The notes beneath the pieces were generated by a model, which made no database searches, had not been told where the DNA came from, and saw only the letters and a program-made list of their open reading frames with translations. Below are positions 1-8,702 of a stretch of 64,000 nt of DNA, piece by piece. The DNA is taken from the NCBI GenBank assembly GCA_004843165.1, contig CP039459.1:1859587-1923586 (forward strand). Reading direction: 5' to 3'. The position numbers and the translations under genes are program-made. Each line of letters starts with the position of its first letter. Positions within the stretch are counted from its first letter, which is position 1. The stretch comes from Acetobacteraceae bacterium (GTDB taxonomy: Bacteria > Pseudomonadota > Alphaproteobacteria > Acetobacterales > Acetobacteraceae).

Positions 1-1317
1 ATGACTTTCATCAAAGATAAAATGCTGTGCTGGAAGCTGTTGAATATTCTCATTTTCAGCAGCTTGAGCCAGACGGATAAGCGTTAAAGCATGATTGGAG
101 ATAACGAGTTTCGCATAGAGCGCTTTTCGATTGATATGCTCATAAAAACAGCGCTGATAAAACAGACAGCCACTATGTAAACATTCTCCCTCTCTGTCCG
201 TGAGTTGATAGAGATAGGAAAAGCCGTAAAGATGGCTAAACCATCCAGCAAGATCACCGCCTTTCATATCGCCTTCATTTGTTGATTTTATCCAATTGAG
301 GAGAAGCGCAAAAGGAACGGCAGAGGGGAGTTGTGTATTTGGGTTGCTTTGTACACGTAGGAAAAGAGGTAAGATGATTTCTTGGAGTTTTAAGAGGCAT
401 AAATAATTTTCACGTCCTTTTAAAACGACAATATTTTGATTGCGAGAAGCCTTGTCAGGATAAAAGCGGGAAAGTTCAGATTCGACTTGCCGTTGAAGAT
501 GTTTGGTATAGGTGCTGATCCAAACACATCCTTCATTTTTTTCTGCCCAAAGATGGGAAGGAGCAAGATAGCCTAATGTTTTACCTGTTCCCGTCTCTGC
601 CTCTGCGAGCAAAAGGAAAGGGGAGGCTTCTTTTTTCGGAAGGGAAAAAATTTCAGCAATTTTTTCAGAAAAATTTTCCTGTGCAGGTCGACGAACCTCG
701 TTTTCTCTAAGAAGTTTTAAAAGAGATGTTCGAGATTCATCCTCAGAAAGTGGAATTCTTTTGGAAGGTGCTGGCGCGGGCGAATCTTCCCATTCTGGCA
801 AATCGTTCCAAATTTGGAGTTTTTGCCACATTTTCTTTTTTTCATCGGAAGAAATCTCGCCAAGATATTCTTTTAAAACAGCTTCCCATTGCCAGTTGCC
901 ATATTTCATGAAAGCAAGGAGTTGGCGTAAAAAAACGCCTTTAGAATCTTCTTTTAAAAGTTTCACTTCTGATAAAAGGGCGTGTGCTATATCATATAAG
1001 AAGTCTGGCGTATTTCGAAAAGGAAGATTCAGAGCTTGCGCAAGTCCTTCTGGAGTGGGAGAAGGAAGAGAAGTGGCGGGTTTCACAAAAAGAAATAGAT
1101 CTAAAAGGTCAAGCCATGGACGGGGCGGGGATGGAATGGTAATTCCAAGCGTTTCGCAGCATGACACACCATGCACCAAAAGGGGTGGCGGGGCCACACT
1201 GAGGAACTTCAAAAGTGAAGAGCCTTCGCGTGTTAGGAGTTCCCCATCTGAGGTTAAAATTAAAGCCTTCGTTCCTTGAATAATCAGGGCAGGCGGTAGA
1301 AAAAGGGAGAGAGAGAT
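1..1317 (-). CDS. dinG: ATP-dependent DNA helicase, DinG type (5' part, runs off the left edge)
   Basis: Reading the minus strand from about 1317 to position 1 gives one uninterrupted frame of about 439 codons. It contains a Q-motif-like RPAQENF, a Walker A motif AEAETGTGKT (about residues 238-247), and a Walker B/DEAH-like DESH in the last codons before the window edge. Four cysteines at about residues 307, 379, 384 and 390 have the spacing of the DinG/XPD iron-sulfur cluster. DinG-family enzymes are 5'-3' superfamily 2 helicases that resolve R-loops and G-quadruplexes; here that role is family knowledge. The roughly 230-residue N-terminal extension resembles that of alphaproteobacterial members. 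An in-frame stop lies at 1330-1332, and no ATG, GTG or TTG stands between it and the conserved N-terminal sequence (PPALIIQG). AAGGA at 1327-1331 sits 9 bases before an ATC codon at 1317, used here as a nominal start. Confidence 0.85.
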   Translation of the reverse strand, partial: MSLSLFLPPALIIQGTKALILTSDGELLTREGSSLLKFLSVAPPPLLVHGVSCCETLGITIPSPPRPWLDLLDLFLFVKPATSLPSPTPEGLAQALNLPFRNTPDFLYDIAHALLSEVKLLKEDSKGVFLRQLLAFMKYGNWQWEAVLKEYLGEISSDEKKKMWQKLQIWNDLPEWEDSPAPAPSKRIPLSEDESRTSLLKLLRENEVRRPAQENFSEKIAEIFSLPKKEASPFLLLAEAETGTGKTLGYLAPSHLWAEKNEGCVWISTYTKHLQRQVESELSRFYPDKASRNQNIVVLKGRENYLCLLKLQEIILPLFLRVQSNPNTQLPSAVPFALLLNWIKSTNEGDMKGGDLAGWFSHLYGFSYLYQLTDREGECLHSGCLFYQRCFYEHINRKALYAKLVISNHALTLIRLAQAAENENIQQLPAQHFIFDESH

Positions 1318-1382
1318 AGGGCGACGTCCTTAGGGTTAAACTTAAAGCATAAAGACAAACGTTGTTACCTTCCTGATCTTAC

Positions 1383-3008
1383 ATGACAAATAAAGCAACA
1401 TCATCTTCTTTAAATAAAATTTCTTCACAATGGCCATTTCTTGAGGCTGCAAAACTTGCAAAAAGAGTAGAGAATCGTCCTGAAGATGAACCAATCCTTT
1501 TTGAAACAGGCTATGGGCCCTCAGGTGTACCGCATATTGGGACTTTTGGAGAGGTTTTGAGAACCATTTGGGTTCGTCTGGCATTTGAAAGACTAACCGG
1601 GCGAAAAACACGCTTGCTGGCCTTTTCCGATGATATGGATGCGCTAAGAAAAGTGCCTACCAATGTGCCTCAGCAAGAAATGCTTGCAAAATATATTGGC
1701 CAGCCTTTGAGCAAAGTACCTGATCCGTTCGGAACGCATGAAAGTTTTGCGGCGCATAACAATGCACGTCTTTGCACTTTCTTGGATCAGTTCGGCTTTG
1801 ATTATGAATTCGCCTCTGCCACACAATATTATACGAGCGGTTATTTCGATAAGGCTTTGAAGCGTGTTTTAGAAGAATTTCCAAAGATTATGAAAGTTGT
1901 TTTACCAACGCTTCGTGATGCCCGAAAAGCGACCTATGCACCTATTTTACCGCTTCACCCACGTACGGGGGAAGTGATGCAGGTGCCTGTAGAGGTTATT
2001 GATTCCGAAACAGGTATGATTCGCTGGTCCGATTATGAAGGGGAGGAATTTGAAACCTGTGTTTTTGGCGGTGGTGCAAAAATGCAGTGGAAAGGCGACT
2101 GGGCGATGCGTTGGTATGCGCTCGGTGTTGATTATGAAATGGCCGGAAAAGATTTGACGGATAGTGTCAAATTATCTTCTAAAATTTGTCGTATTTTAGG
2201 CGGTGTTCCTCCTGTGAATTTGATTTACGAGCTGTTCTTGGATGCAGAAGGGCAGAAAATTAGTAAGTCAAAAGGAAATGGACTTTCTTTAGAGGAATGG
2301 TTATCGCTTGGGCCAGAGGAATCTCTCGCACAATTTATGTTCCATCAGCCACAACGTGCAAAACGTCTCCATAAAGGGATTATTGGCCGTTCAATTGATG
2401 ATTATCTGAGTGGTATGGAGCGTCTTCAAACTTCTGATAAAGCACCAGAAGAGCATATTGCTTGGTTCCTTCATAAAGGTAATTTACCAGAATGGGAGGG
2501 CGCACCTGTTTCTTTTTCACTTCTGTTAAATCTTGCAACAGCTTTAGGTGCTAAAGATGAAGAAACATTATGGAAATTTTTGCGTCGTTATGATCCAAAT
2601 TTAAGCGCAGAAACACAGCCATTTTTAGCAAAACTTCTTTCTTATGTTCTCGAGCATGTTCGTGAACAGGAGGATTCAGGGGCTAGAAAGTGTCGTGAAC
2701 CTGAGGAAAAAGAGCGTCTTGCAATTGAAGAATTGCGAGATTCCTTGGTTGCGCTTAATCTAGAGGAAGCAGAAAAATCAACAGCAGAGGTCGTTCAGAA
2801 TTTGACCTATTCCGTTGGAAAGAAATATTTTGGTCAGGAAGGCTTAAGAACTTGGTTCTCATGCTTATATGAGGTTTTACTTGGCCGTTCGGAAGGGCCT
2901 AGATTTGGTGTCTTTGTTGCTCTCTACGGTCTTCCAGAAGTCGTTGCGTTAATAAATCAGGTTTTGAATCCTGATGGGAAGAGTTGTGAAACGGTTCAAA
3001 AAGCATGA
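1383..3008 (+). CDS. lysK: Lysyl-tRNA synthetase, class I
   Basis: This 541-residue protein charges tRNA-Lys with lysine in the cytoplasm. It is the class I type, found in archaea and some bacteria including many alphaproteobacteria, not the class II LysS of E. coli. The HIGH-like signature HIGT lies at residues 51-54 within GPSGVPHIGTFGE, and the KMSKS-like loop KISKSKGNG begins at about residue 292. Length matches the family (about 520-540). The 3' end overlaps the following MprF-like gene by 35 bases, so the two are probably cotranscribed and perhaps translationally coupled. The upstream helicase gene is divergent. Confidence 0.95.
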   Translation: MTNKATSSSLNKISSQWPFLEAAKLAKRVENRPEDEPILFETGYGPSGVPHIGTFGEVLRTIWVRLAFERLTGRKTRLLAFSDDMDALRKVPTNVPQQEMLAKYIGQPLSKVPDPFGTHESFAAHNNARLCTFLDQFGFDYEFASATQYYTSGYFDKALKRVLEEFPKIMKVVLPTLRDARKATYAPILPLHPRTGEVMQVPVEVIDSETGMIRWSDYEGEEFETCVFGGGAKMQWKGDWAMRWYALGVDYEMAGKDLTDSVKLSSKICRILGGVPPVNLIYELFLDAEGQKISKSKGNGLSLEEWLSLGPEESLAQFMFHQPQRAKRLHKGIIGRSIDDYLSGMERLQTSDKAPEEHIAWFLHKGNLPEWEGAPVSFSLLLNLATALGAKDEETLWKFLRRYDPNLSAETQPFLAKLLSYVLEHVREQEDSGARKCREPEEKERLAIEELRDSLVALNLEEAEKSTAEVVQNLTYSVGKKYFGQEGLRTWFSCLYEVLLGRSEGPRFGVFVALYGLPEVVALINQVLNPDGKSCETVQKA

Positions 3009-5028
3009 TATTTCGTCTCAAGATGCTTCTTTTCGAGCAGAGGGGCGTCTGAGTCTTTTAAAACAAAAAAAGGCATTAAGAGCATTGCTATTGCGTGCTC
3101 TGCCTTTTGGTATTGCTTTAACATTGGTGGTTATTGGGGGGATTGCTCTTTTTCGAGAGGCCTCCCATTTCTCTATCCATGAAATAAAGCAGGCTTTATG
3201 GATGTTACCACCGTCTGCCTTGTTTAAGGCAGCGGCGGCAACGTTTTTAGCGTATTTTTTACTTTCTTTTTATGATTATTTCGGGGCTTGGTATGCAAGA
3301 GATCCACAGCCTTGGTTAAAATCTGCTCTGGCTGCTTTTTGCTCTTATGTTTTTGCCCATAATTTAGGATGTACGGCAATTTCAGGGGCGGCGGTTCGTT
3401 ATCGGTTATATCGGGTATGGGGAATGTCGGTTGCCGATATTGCCCGTATGGTTGTTTTTTGCACCTGGGCATGCAGTCTGGGGATGTTATTTTTAGTTGG
3501 TATTGCCTTATTGGCACAACCAAATTCCCTACCAATTCCATGGATAACCGTTTCAATTGCAATTCCCTTAGGCGTTCTTTGTCTCTTGGTTGTTTTTATT
3601 TATTTTGTACTTTCTTTTCGGAATAGAAAATTAAAAATAAGAAATTGGGAACTTGAGATGCCCAATCCCTTATTTGCTTTGAGCCAATTATTAGTAAGTA
3701 CTCTTGATTTAGGGGTTACAGCGCTTATTCTATGGTGTGTTCTAGGGAATTTACATTCTTCGACATTACCGCCTTTAACTTTTTTAGGATTTGTTGGTCT
3801 TTATTTGATGGCTTATCTCGCCGGATTGCTATCAAGTGTGCCGGGCGGGGTCGGGGTTTTTGACGCTTTCTTATTAACTTTACTCTTGCCTTGGTTTTCT
3901 GCGCCGCAAATTTTAGGTGGCCTGGTTATTTTTCGGTCATTTTATTATTTGATACCTTTGTTGCTTGCCGGAATTTTATTTGCGGGCCATGAAGTTTTTT
4001 TAAAATTCTTTAAAAAAGATCAAGAAGATTTTTTGGCTCAAGATGGTATTCATTTTGCAGATGGTGATTTTACAACGCAGGTAGGCGCCTTTGTTCAGAT
4101 GATCTTTGGCCTTGGTTTTTCTGCCTATGCCTTACTGGGACTTCCAGGAAAAGAAAGCATTTCATTATTAGATATTGTTCTTTTCTTTATTGGCGCCTTT
4201 ATCACGGGTCTTGCCTTTAGTCTTGGTCAAAAGGTTTTTGCAGCCTGGCGGGCCTCTATTATTCTCTTATTGGGATTGCTCCCAGTTCTTTTCTTTTTGC
4301 AAGTTGACTGGATTATTTCTCTTTCTGAAATTATCGTTCTTGTGATTATTTTACCCTTTAGGCGCTATTACTACCGGGAGGCGCATATGGTTGCCTTCCC
4401 CAATCTTCCTGGGGGTGTCGCCTCTTTTCTCGTTGTTATTGGTATTCTTTCCGGAACGGCATGGACGGCATTAGAACGTCGCTCTGGGGAAATTTTGTGG
4501 CTTTCTAAAGATATTACCTCCATTGCCTTAGCGCTGGCAGCGCTTATTTGTGTGTTTGCTATTCTCTTCGCTTTTAGAAGGACACGGATACATCTCTCAA
4601 CATGGCCGGATGAGGAAAAAAAAGCAGACTATCAAATTGGTTCTTTTGTCCCAGATGGATTTCTTGTTGAATCATCAGGGAGAGCATGGAGCCCTTGCCT
4701 TCATTTAGATTCAAAATGGGATCATCGTATTCTTTTGGTATTGGGTGGCCCCTACGGAGATCAAAAGTATTTTTCTTCGGTGGTTTGGCGAATGAGAGAC
4801 CTTGCGATACAGGAGGGGAGTGCTCTGGGATGGTTGATGAAGCAAGATTCAAATTGGGAAATGGGAAAACGCATTCTTAAAAATTTAGGTTTAGAACCTA
4901 TTTTATGGGAAGATGGTCGGGTTTTTTACATTTCACCATCGCAAATTTCATCTCTGTTGCATTTTCTTAATGAAGAAGGATACTCTAAGGGAGAAATTAA
5001 GAGAGTGGAGATTTCAGCAAAAGAGTAA
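2974..5028 (+). CDS. MprF-like membrane protein with shortened C-terminal synthase domain
   Basis: The 684-residue protein begins with a cytoplasmic stretch and then many hydrophobic segments, from about residue 45 to 540, of the flippase-like domain seen in lysylphosphatidylglycerol synthases (GAAVRYRLYR and SVPGGVGVFDAF are characteristic). After residue 560 it enters the DUF2156/GNAT-like synthase region (GRAW, then LVLGGPYG, then WRMRDLA), but it ends after only about 125 residues where full MprF proteins carry about 300. The half lost is the one expected to hold most of the aminoacyl-tRNA transfer site. Overlap with lysK, whose product supplies Lys-tRNA, fits a former Lys-PG synthase. 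Present activity is doubtful; it may work only as a lipid-handling membrane protein. The start at 2974 is the first ATG. Confidence 0.75.
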   Translation: MGRVVKRFKKHDISSQDASFRAEGRLSLLKQKKALRALLLRALPFGIALTLVVIGGIALFREASHFSIHEIKQALWMLPPSALFKAAAATFLAYFLLSFYDYFGAWYARDPQPWLKSALAAFCSYVFAHNLGCTAISGAAVRYRLYRVWGMSVADIARMVVFCTWACSLGMLFLVGIALLAQPNSLPIPWITVSIAIPLGVLCLLVVFIYFVLSFRNRKLKIRNWELEMPNPLFALSQLLVSTLDLGVTALILWCVLGNLHSSTLPPLTFLGFVGLYLMAYLAGLLSSVPGGVGVFDAFLLTLLLPWFSAPQILGGLVIFRSFYYLIPLLLAGILFAGHEVFLKFFKKDQEDFLAQDGIHFADGDFTTQVGAFVQMIFGLGFSAYALLGLPGKESISLLDIVLFFIGAFITGLAFSLGQKVFAAWRASIILLLGLLPVLFFLQVDWIISLSEIIVLVIILPFRRYYYREAHMVAFPNLPGGVASFLVVIGILSGTAWTALERRSGEILWLSKDITSIALALAALICVFAILFAFRRTRIHLSTWPDEEKKADYQIGSFVPDGFLVESSGRAWSPCLHLDSKWDHRILLVLGGPYGDQKYFSSVVWRMRDLAIQEGSALGWLMKQDSNWEMGKRILKNLGLEPILWEDGRVFYISPSQISSLLHFLNEEGYSKGEIKRVEISAKE

Positions 5029-5167
5029 TTTGGTTCGAAGATGGACGTATTTTTTTAATATTTCTCTTTGGAAATATTTCTGGACGCTTGATGTCACCAA
5101 ATTTCTTCTTAAATCAGTGCTTATATGGTGATGTCAATTTTGTTCGCTAAAAATGGGAAGCAGGGGA

Positions 5168-5926
5168 ATGAACTTTAATCAGGATTTTCAATATAACAAT
5201 GCAAGGGCACAAGAAAATGCCGATGCATTAGATTTGGGCCTAAGAGCCTACATGCGCAGTGTTTATAACTGGATGGGGTTAGGGTTGTTTATTACAGCAA
5301 TTTCTGCTTGGAGTGTTGTCAATACATCCTTACGCCAAGTTTTCTTCCATTTTTCACAGCATGGTTTGCAGCTTACAGGGATGGGCTGGCTTGCAGCTCT
5401 TGCGCCGTTGGTATTTGTTTTCGTTCTGTCCGCAGGAATTAACCGTCTATCTCGCCCAGCGGCTGCCGGTTTATTTGTGTTATTTAGCATTTGTATGGGA
5501 ATTAGCTGTTCAAACCTGCTAATTATGTATACGGCCTCATCTGTCGTGCGTACCTTTTTGATCACGGCTCTAATGTTTTTGAGCATTTCTTTTTTGGGAT
5601 ATGTAACAAAGCGTTCTTTGAGCGGATTTGGTACTTTTCTTTTTATGGCCTTAATTGGTTTGATTTTGGCAAGTGTTGTAAATATCTTTTTGCCATCCCA
5701 TAATTTTGATGTTGCCATTTCGTTTGCTGGTGTTTTGATTTTTTCTGGTCTGACGGCTTATGATACGCAGCGTATTAAAGTTTCTTATCAGCAATATTTG
5801 ACTTGGATGCCGCAAGAAGCTGTTGCAAAGCAGGGGATTTATGATGCGCTTTCACTTTATTTAGATTTTATTAATCTGTTTCAGTTTTTAATTCGTTTTC
5901 TTGGAACACCAAGCAGAAATGATTAA
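5168..5926 (+). CDS. Bax inhibitor-1 / YccA family membrane protein
   Basis: This protein of about 252 residues has seven hydrophobic segments after a polar N-terminus rich in Asn and Gln. It ends with the family signature around TAYDTQRIK followed by YDALSLYLDFINLFQFLIRFLG. Bacterial members are inner-membrane proteins of the BI-1 fold. Some act as pH-dependent calcium leaks, and YccA modulates FtsH; the substrate here is unknown. I prefer ATG 5168 because GGGAAG lies 7 bases upstream; an in-frame ATG at 5153 has no ribosome-binding site. A strong hairpin terminator follows the stop. Confidence 0.9.
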   Translation: MNFNQDFQYNNARAQENADALDLGLRAYMRSVYNWMGLGLFITAISAWSVVNTSLRQVFFHFSQHGLQLTGMGWLAALAPLVFVFVLSAGINRLSRPAAAGLFVLFSICMGISCSNLLIMYTASSVVRTFLITALMFLSISFLGYVTKRSLSGFGTFLFMALIGLILASVVNIFLPSHNFDVAISFAGVLIFSGLTAYDTQRIKVSYQQYLTWMPQEAVAKQGIYDALSLYLDFINLFQFLIRFLGTPSRND

Positions 5927-5949
5927 AAATTAAATGAAAAAGAGTTATA

Positions 5950-5980
5950 AAAAAGCTCCCTTTTTAAAGGGAGCTTTTTT
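5950..5980. terminator. Bidirectional intrinsic terminator
   Basis: The arms AAAGCTCCCTTT and AAAGGGAGCTTT enclose TT and are flanked by A and T runs on both sides. It lies between the converging BI-1 gene and fdxA, so it can stop transcription from either direction. Confidence 0.8.
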
Positions 5981-5985
5981 ATGAT

Positions 5986-6315
5986 TTATTTATGGGGGTT
6001 GGGGGATAAAAACTGTTCTTTATCCGGTTTACCATTCCACTCTTCTGCATCGGAAGGAGCCGTTCCTTTCCTGGTAATATTGGGCCAAGATTTAGAATAT
6101 TTTGTATTCACATCAAGCCATTTTTGCGCTTCATCATCGGTGTCTGGAAGAATAGCCTCAGCGGGACATTCTGGTTCGCATACACCACAATCAATACATT
6201 CTTCTGGACTGATAACGAGGAAATTTTCTCCTGCATAGAAACAATCAACGGGACAAACTTCTACGCAATCCATGAATTTACAACGGATACAATTTTCTGT
6301 GACCACATAGGTCAT
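5986..6315 (-). CDS. fdxA: Seven-iron ferredoxin FdxA
   Basis: A 109-residue ferredoxin with two cluster-binding segments: [17 protein letters not shown] near residues 9-25 and [12 protein letters not shown] near residues 40-51. The first, in which a Cys-x2-Cys spacing is followed by a longer gap, is typical of [3Fe-4S][4Fe-4S] ferredoxins of the FdxA family. Such proteins are small cytoplasmic electron carriers; the partner is not evident from the neighbours. Length equals that of alphaproteobacterial FdxA. AGGAG lies just before the ATG on the minus strand. Monocistronic by context. Confidence 0.95.
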   Translation of the reverse strand: MTYVVTENCIRCKFMDCVEVCPVDCFYAGENFLVISPEECIDCGVCEPECPAEAILPDTDDEAQKWLDVNTKYSKSWPNITRKGTAPSDAEEWNGKPDKEQFLSPNPHK

Positions 6316-6472
6316 TGTTTTAACTCTCCTGCTGTCAGGTTATTCGGATAAACAAGTAGATAAACATTATCTATGTTTAAGGCTTTTTATCGGGCGATTG
6401 CTTTGTAGAGTCTTAAAGCCCTTCTAGTTAGAGTGATAGTTTCTTGGTTTTATCAAGGCAAGTTTTTTTCAC

Positions 6473-7387
6473 TTAACGGGCTTGAGAGATTTTCCAAAAG
6501 TGAAGGACAATGAAGCTCCAAATGATTTGAGGAATAAGTAAAAGCGTAACGATAAGCGATAAAGGAGCATAGAGATCAATGATCCCTCCCAAAAAAACAA
6601 AACCGCATTCGAGTAAGGAAATGTAAGCGGGAGGAAGTAATTTGCTTCTTGCCGCAAGTTGATAAAGATGTGTGTTGTGAGCTTTTGTAAGAGATTCCTT
6701 TTTGAAAAATCGACGGCATAAGGTCAAAAAAACATCAAAAATCATACCGCTTAAAAGGGCAGGAAAAAGAAGGATAATCCGAATATCAATGGGCTGATTT
6801 TGATGGCTTATAATAAGTGATCCTGCCGCTAGACACAGAATAAGCGCACAGCTTTGACTACCAACATCTCCCATAAAAAGGCGTGCTTTGGGAAAGTTCC
6901 ACGGCAGAAAGCAAAGCAGGGCAACAATCAGCGGAAGACAAATCGCAATTTGCGCATGTGCTTTTAATAGAAAAGCACTCGAAATAATCATGCTTAAAGA
7001 AGCCAGACCATTTAATCCGTCCATAAAATTAATAACATTAAGAAGGATGACGCAAATGAGGCTAAAAAAAAGTGTTAAGGGAAGACTTAAGGAAAGGCTT
7101 AACATTGCGACATAAGAAGAGATAATCTGCACACCAAGTTTTAGCCAAACATTTTGAGAACGTATGTCGTCAATGAGAGAAAAAATTGCCAGGAATAAGA
7201 GGGCAGATAATGCATAAATTTGAGAAAATAAGAGCTCTACAGCAGGATGACAGACATACCAGAAAAAGTATCCTGTGAAGAAACCCGCCAAAATGCCTAT
7301 TCCGCCGCCTTTGGAAATTGGGTAGCTGTGTGCGCTGCGTGCTTGTGGAATATCCCATATTTGTAATTTTGGGATAAGGAAGAGCAA
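6473..7387 (-). CDS. Polyprenyl-phosphate sugar-1-phosphate transferase (MraY/WecA family)
   Basis: An integral membrane enzyme expected to join a UDP-sugar to undecaprenyl phosphate as the first step of surface glycan assembly. Family marks are DIPQARSAHSYPISKGGG near the N-terminus, the Asp pair in DDIRSQNVW, NFMDGLNGLASL and the catalytic-loop FMGDVGSQ. The given start is a TTG at 7387, but the open frame continues upstream to codon 7460 with a convincing first membrane segment and contains no ATG, GTG or TTG. The true start may be the CTG at 7447, and the N-terminus is therefore uncertain. It is divergent from a UDP-sugar dehydratase and aminotransferase, suggesting one glycan pathway. 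The exact sugar is unknown. Confidence 0.85.
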   Translation of the reverse strand: MLFLIPKLQIWDIPQARSAHSYPISKGGGIGILAGFFTGYFFWYVCHPAVELLFSQIYALSALLFLAIFSLIDDIRSQNVWLKLGVQIISSYVAMLSLSLSLPLTLFFSLICVILLNVINFMDGLNGLASLSMIISSAFLLKAHAQIAICLPLIVALLCFLPWNFPKARLFMGDVGSQSCALILCLAAGSLIISHQNQPIDIRIILLFPALLSGMIFDVFLTLCRRFFKKESLTKAHNTHLYQLAARSKLLPPAYISLLECGFVFLGGIIDLYAPLSLIVTLLLIPQIIWSFIVLHFWKISQAR

Positions 7388-7549
7388 ACTATTGCAGACA
7401 AAAATTGTTATGAGGCAAGGAAGGGAAAAAAGAAATAGAGTAGACAGGGGGTTTATCCAATTTTAATATATCAAGAATATATATTTTTCCGTATTTACTT
7501 GTGAACGCTGTCATCTTTATGAAATTTAAAATAGGATTTTTATACTCTC

Positions 7550-8680
7550 TTGTCTTTATTTTCCAATAATTTTGTTTTTAGCTCAAGGTCAGAGGACTTA
7601 ATAGAGGAGCTTTCTGCACGAAGTTTTCACTTTTTAAGAAATAAAGAAATTTTGGGAGATTTTTTTTCTCAGAAAAGCATTTTAGTAACTGGTGCGGGAG
7701 GCTCTATCGGCAGTGAGATTTGCCGACAATTAGGTTTTCTCAATCCAAGTGAAATTATTCTCGTTGATAATAATGAATATTTTCTTTGGAAAATCAGGAT
7801 AGAATTATCAGAAAAGTTTCCATCTCTTAAAATTACACCTTATTTGGCAGATGTGACTTCCCTGACAAGAATGGAAAAGATTTTTTCACAAACAAATCCA
7901 AAAATTATTTTTCATGCCGCCGCCTTAAAGCATGTGAAAATTGTTGAGGAAAATCCTTGTGAGGGGTTTTTAACAAATATTATTGGGACAAAAATTCTTT
8001 CCAAGCTTGCGGTTCTTTATGAGGTTGAGAATTTTATTTTTCTCTCAACGGACAAGGCGGTAAAACCTAAAAGCTGTATGGGAGCTTCTAAAAAGATTGC
8101 TGAATTGTGGTTGCAGCATTTAAATGAAAAGCCTTCTAAAACTTTTTTTGCAATTCTGCGTTTTGGAAATGTTTTGGGTTCTGCTGGATCTGTTATTCCG
8201 TTATTTGAGCATCAAATTGCACAAGGTGGACCGATTACCTTAACCCATAAGGAAGCAAAGCGTTATTTTATCACTTGCGAAGAGGCTGTTTTTTCGCTTT
8301 TGCAAGCAGCATTGGTGAGTACAAAATATCCTCAAAAAGAGCCTTTTTTTATTTTAGATATGGGAAAGCCTGTTCATATTATTGATGTCGCAAATTTTTT
8401 AATCTCAAAAGTAAAAAAAGAAATTGGGCAAAATATTCAAATTAATATTACAGGTTTAGAAAAGGGGGAGAAAATAAATGAAGATCTCCTTAACCCAGGA
8501 GAGAAAATGACTCCTATTTTGGGCACAAATCTTTTTCATATTTCATTTTCAAGAGCGTTTAAATTACCAGAAGAAATAGATAAAAAAATATTACACATTG
8601 AAGAGGCCAGTCGAAAATCTGATCCAGATCGTCTTTTAAAACAGGTGCCGCAGATTTTGCCTGATTTCCCTTTTTTATAA
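7550..8680 (+). CDS. UDP-sugar 4,6-dehydratase, CapD/PglF/WbpM family (soluble form)
   Basis: This 376-residue protein has an extended SDR fold: the Rossmann motif VTGAGGSIGSE near residue 45, then LSTDKAV and a catalytic segment CMGASKKIAE. Met replaces the usual SDR Tyr, as in PglF/WbpM-type UDP-GlcNAc C6-dehydratases. It lacks the N-terminal membrane domain of full-length CapD/WbpM, so it should be cytoplasmic. The predicted product is a UDP-4-keto-6-deoxy-hexosamine, a substrate for the aminotransferase encoded 22 bases downstream. The start is TTG at 7550 with AGGA some 14 bases upstream; no in-frame ATG precedes the conserved part. Confidence 0.88.
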   Translation: MSLFSNNFVFSSRSEDLIEELSARSFHFLRNKEILGDFFSQKSILVTGAGGSIGSEICRQLGFLNPSEIILVDNNEYFLWKIRIELSEKFPSLKITPYLADVTSLTRMEKIFSQTNPKIIFHAAALKHVKIVEENPCEGFLTNIIGTKILSKLAVLYEVENFIFLSTDKAVKPKSCMGASKKIAELWLQHLNEKPSKTFFAILRFGNVLGSAGSVIPLFEHQIAQGGPITLTHKEAKRYFITCEEAVFSLLQAALVSTKYPQKEPFFILDMGKPVHIIDVANFLISKVKKEIGQNIQINITGLEKGEKINEDLLNPGEKMTPILGTNLFHISFSRAFKLPEEIDKKILHIEEASRKSDPDRLLKQVPQILPDFPFL

Positions 8681-8702
8681 GAAATTTTCAGGGAGTTATC
8701 GT

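Noticed and set aside
761..1279. A 172-codon open frame on the plus strand
   Set aside because: It is antisense to the clearly conserved DinG-type helicase frame, which carries Walker A and Fe-S cysteines on the minus strand.
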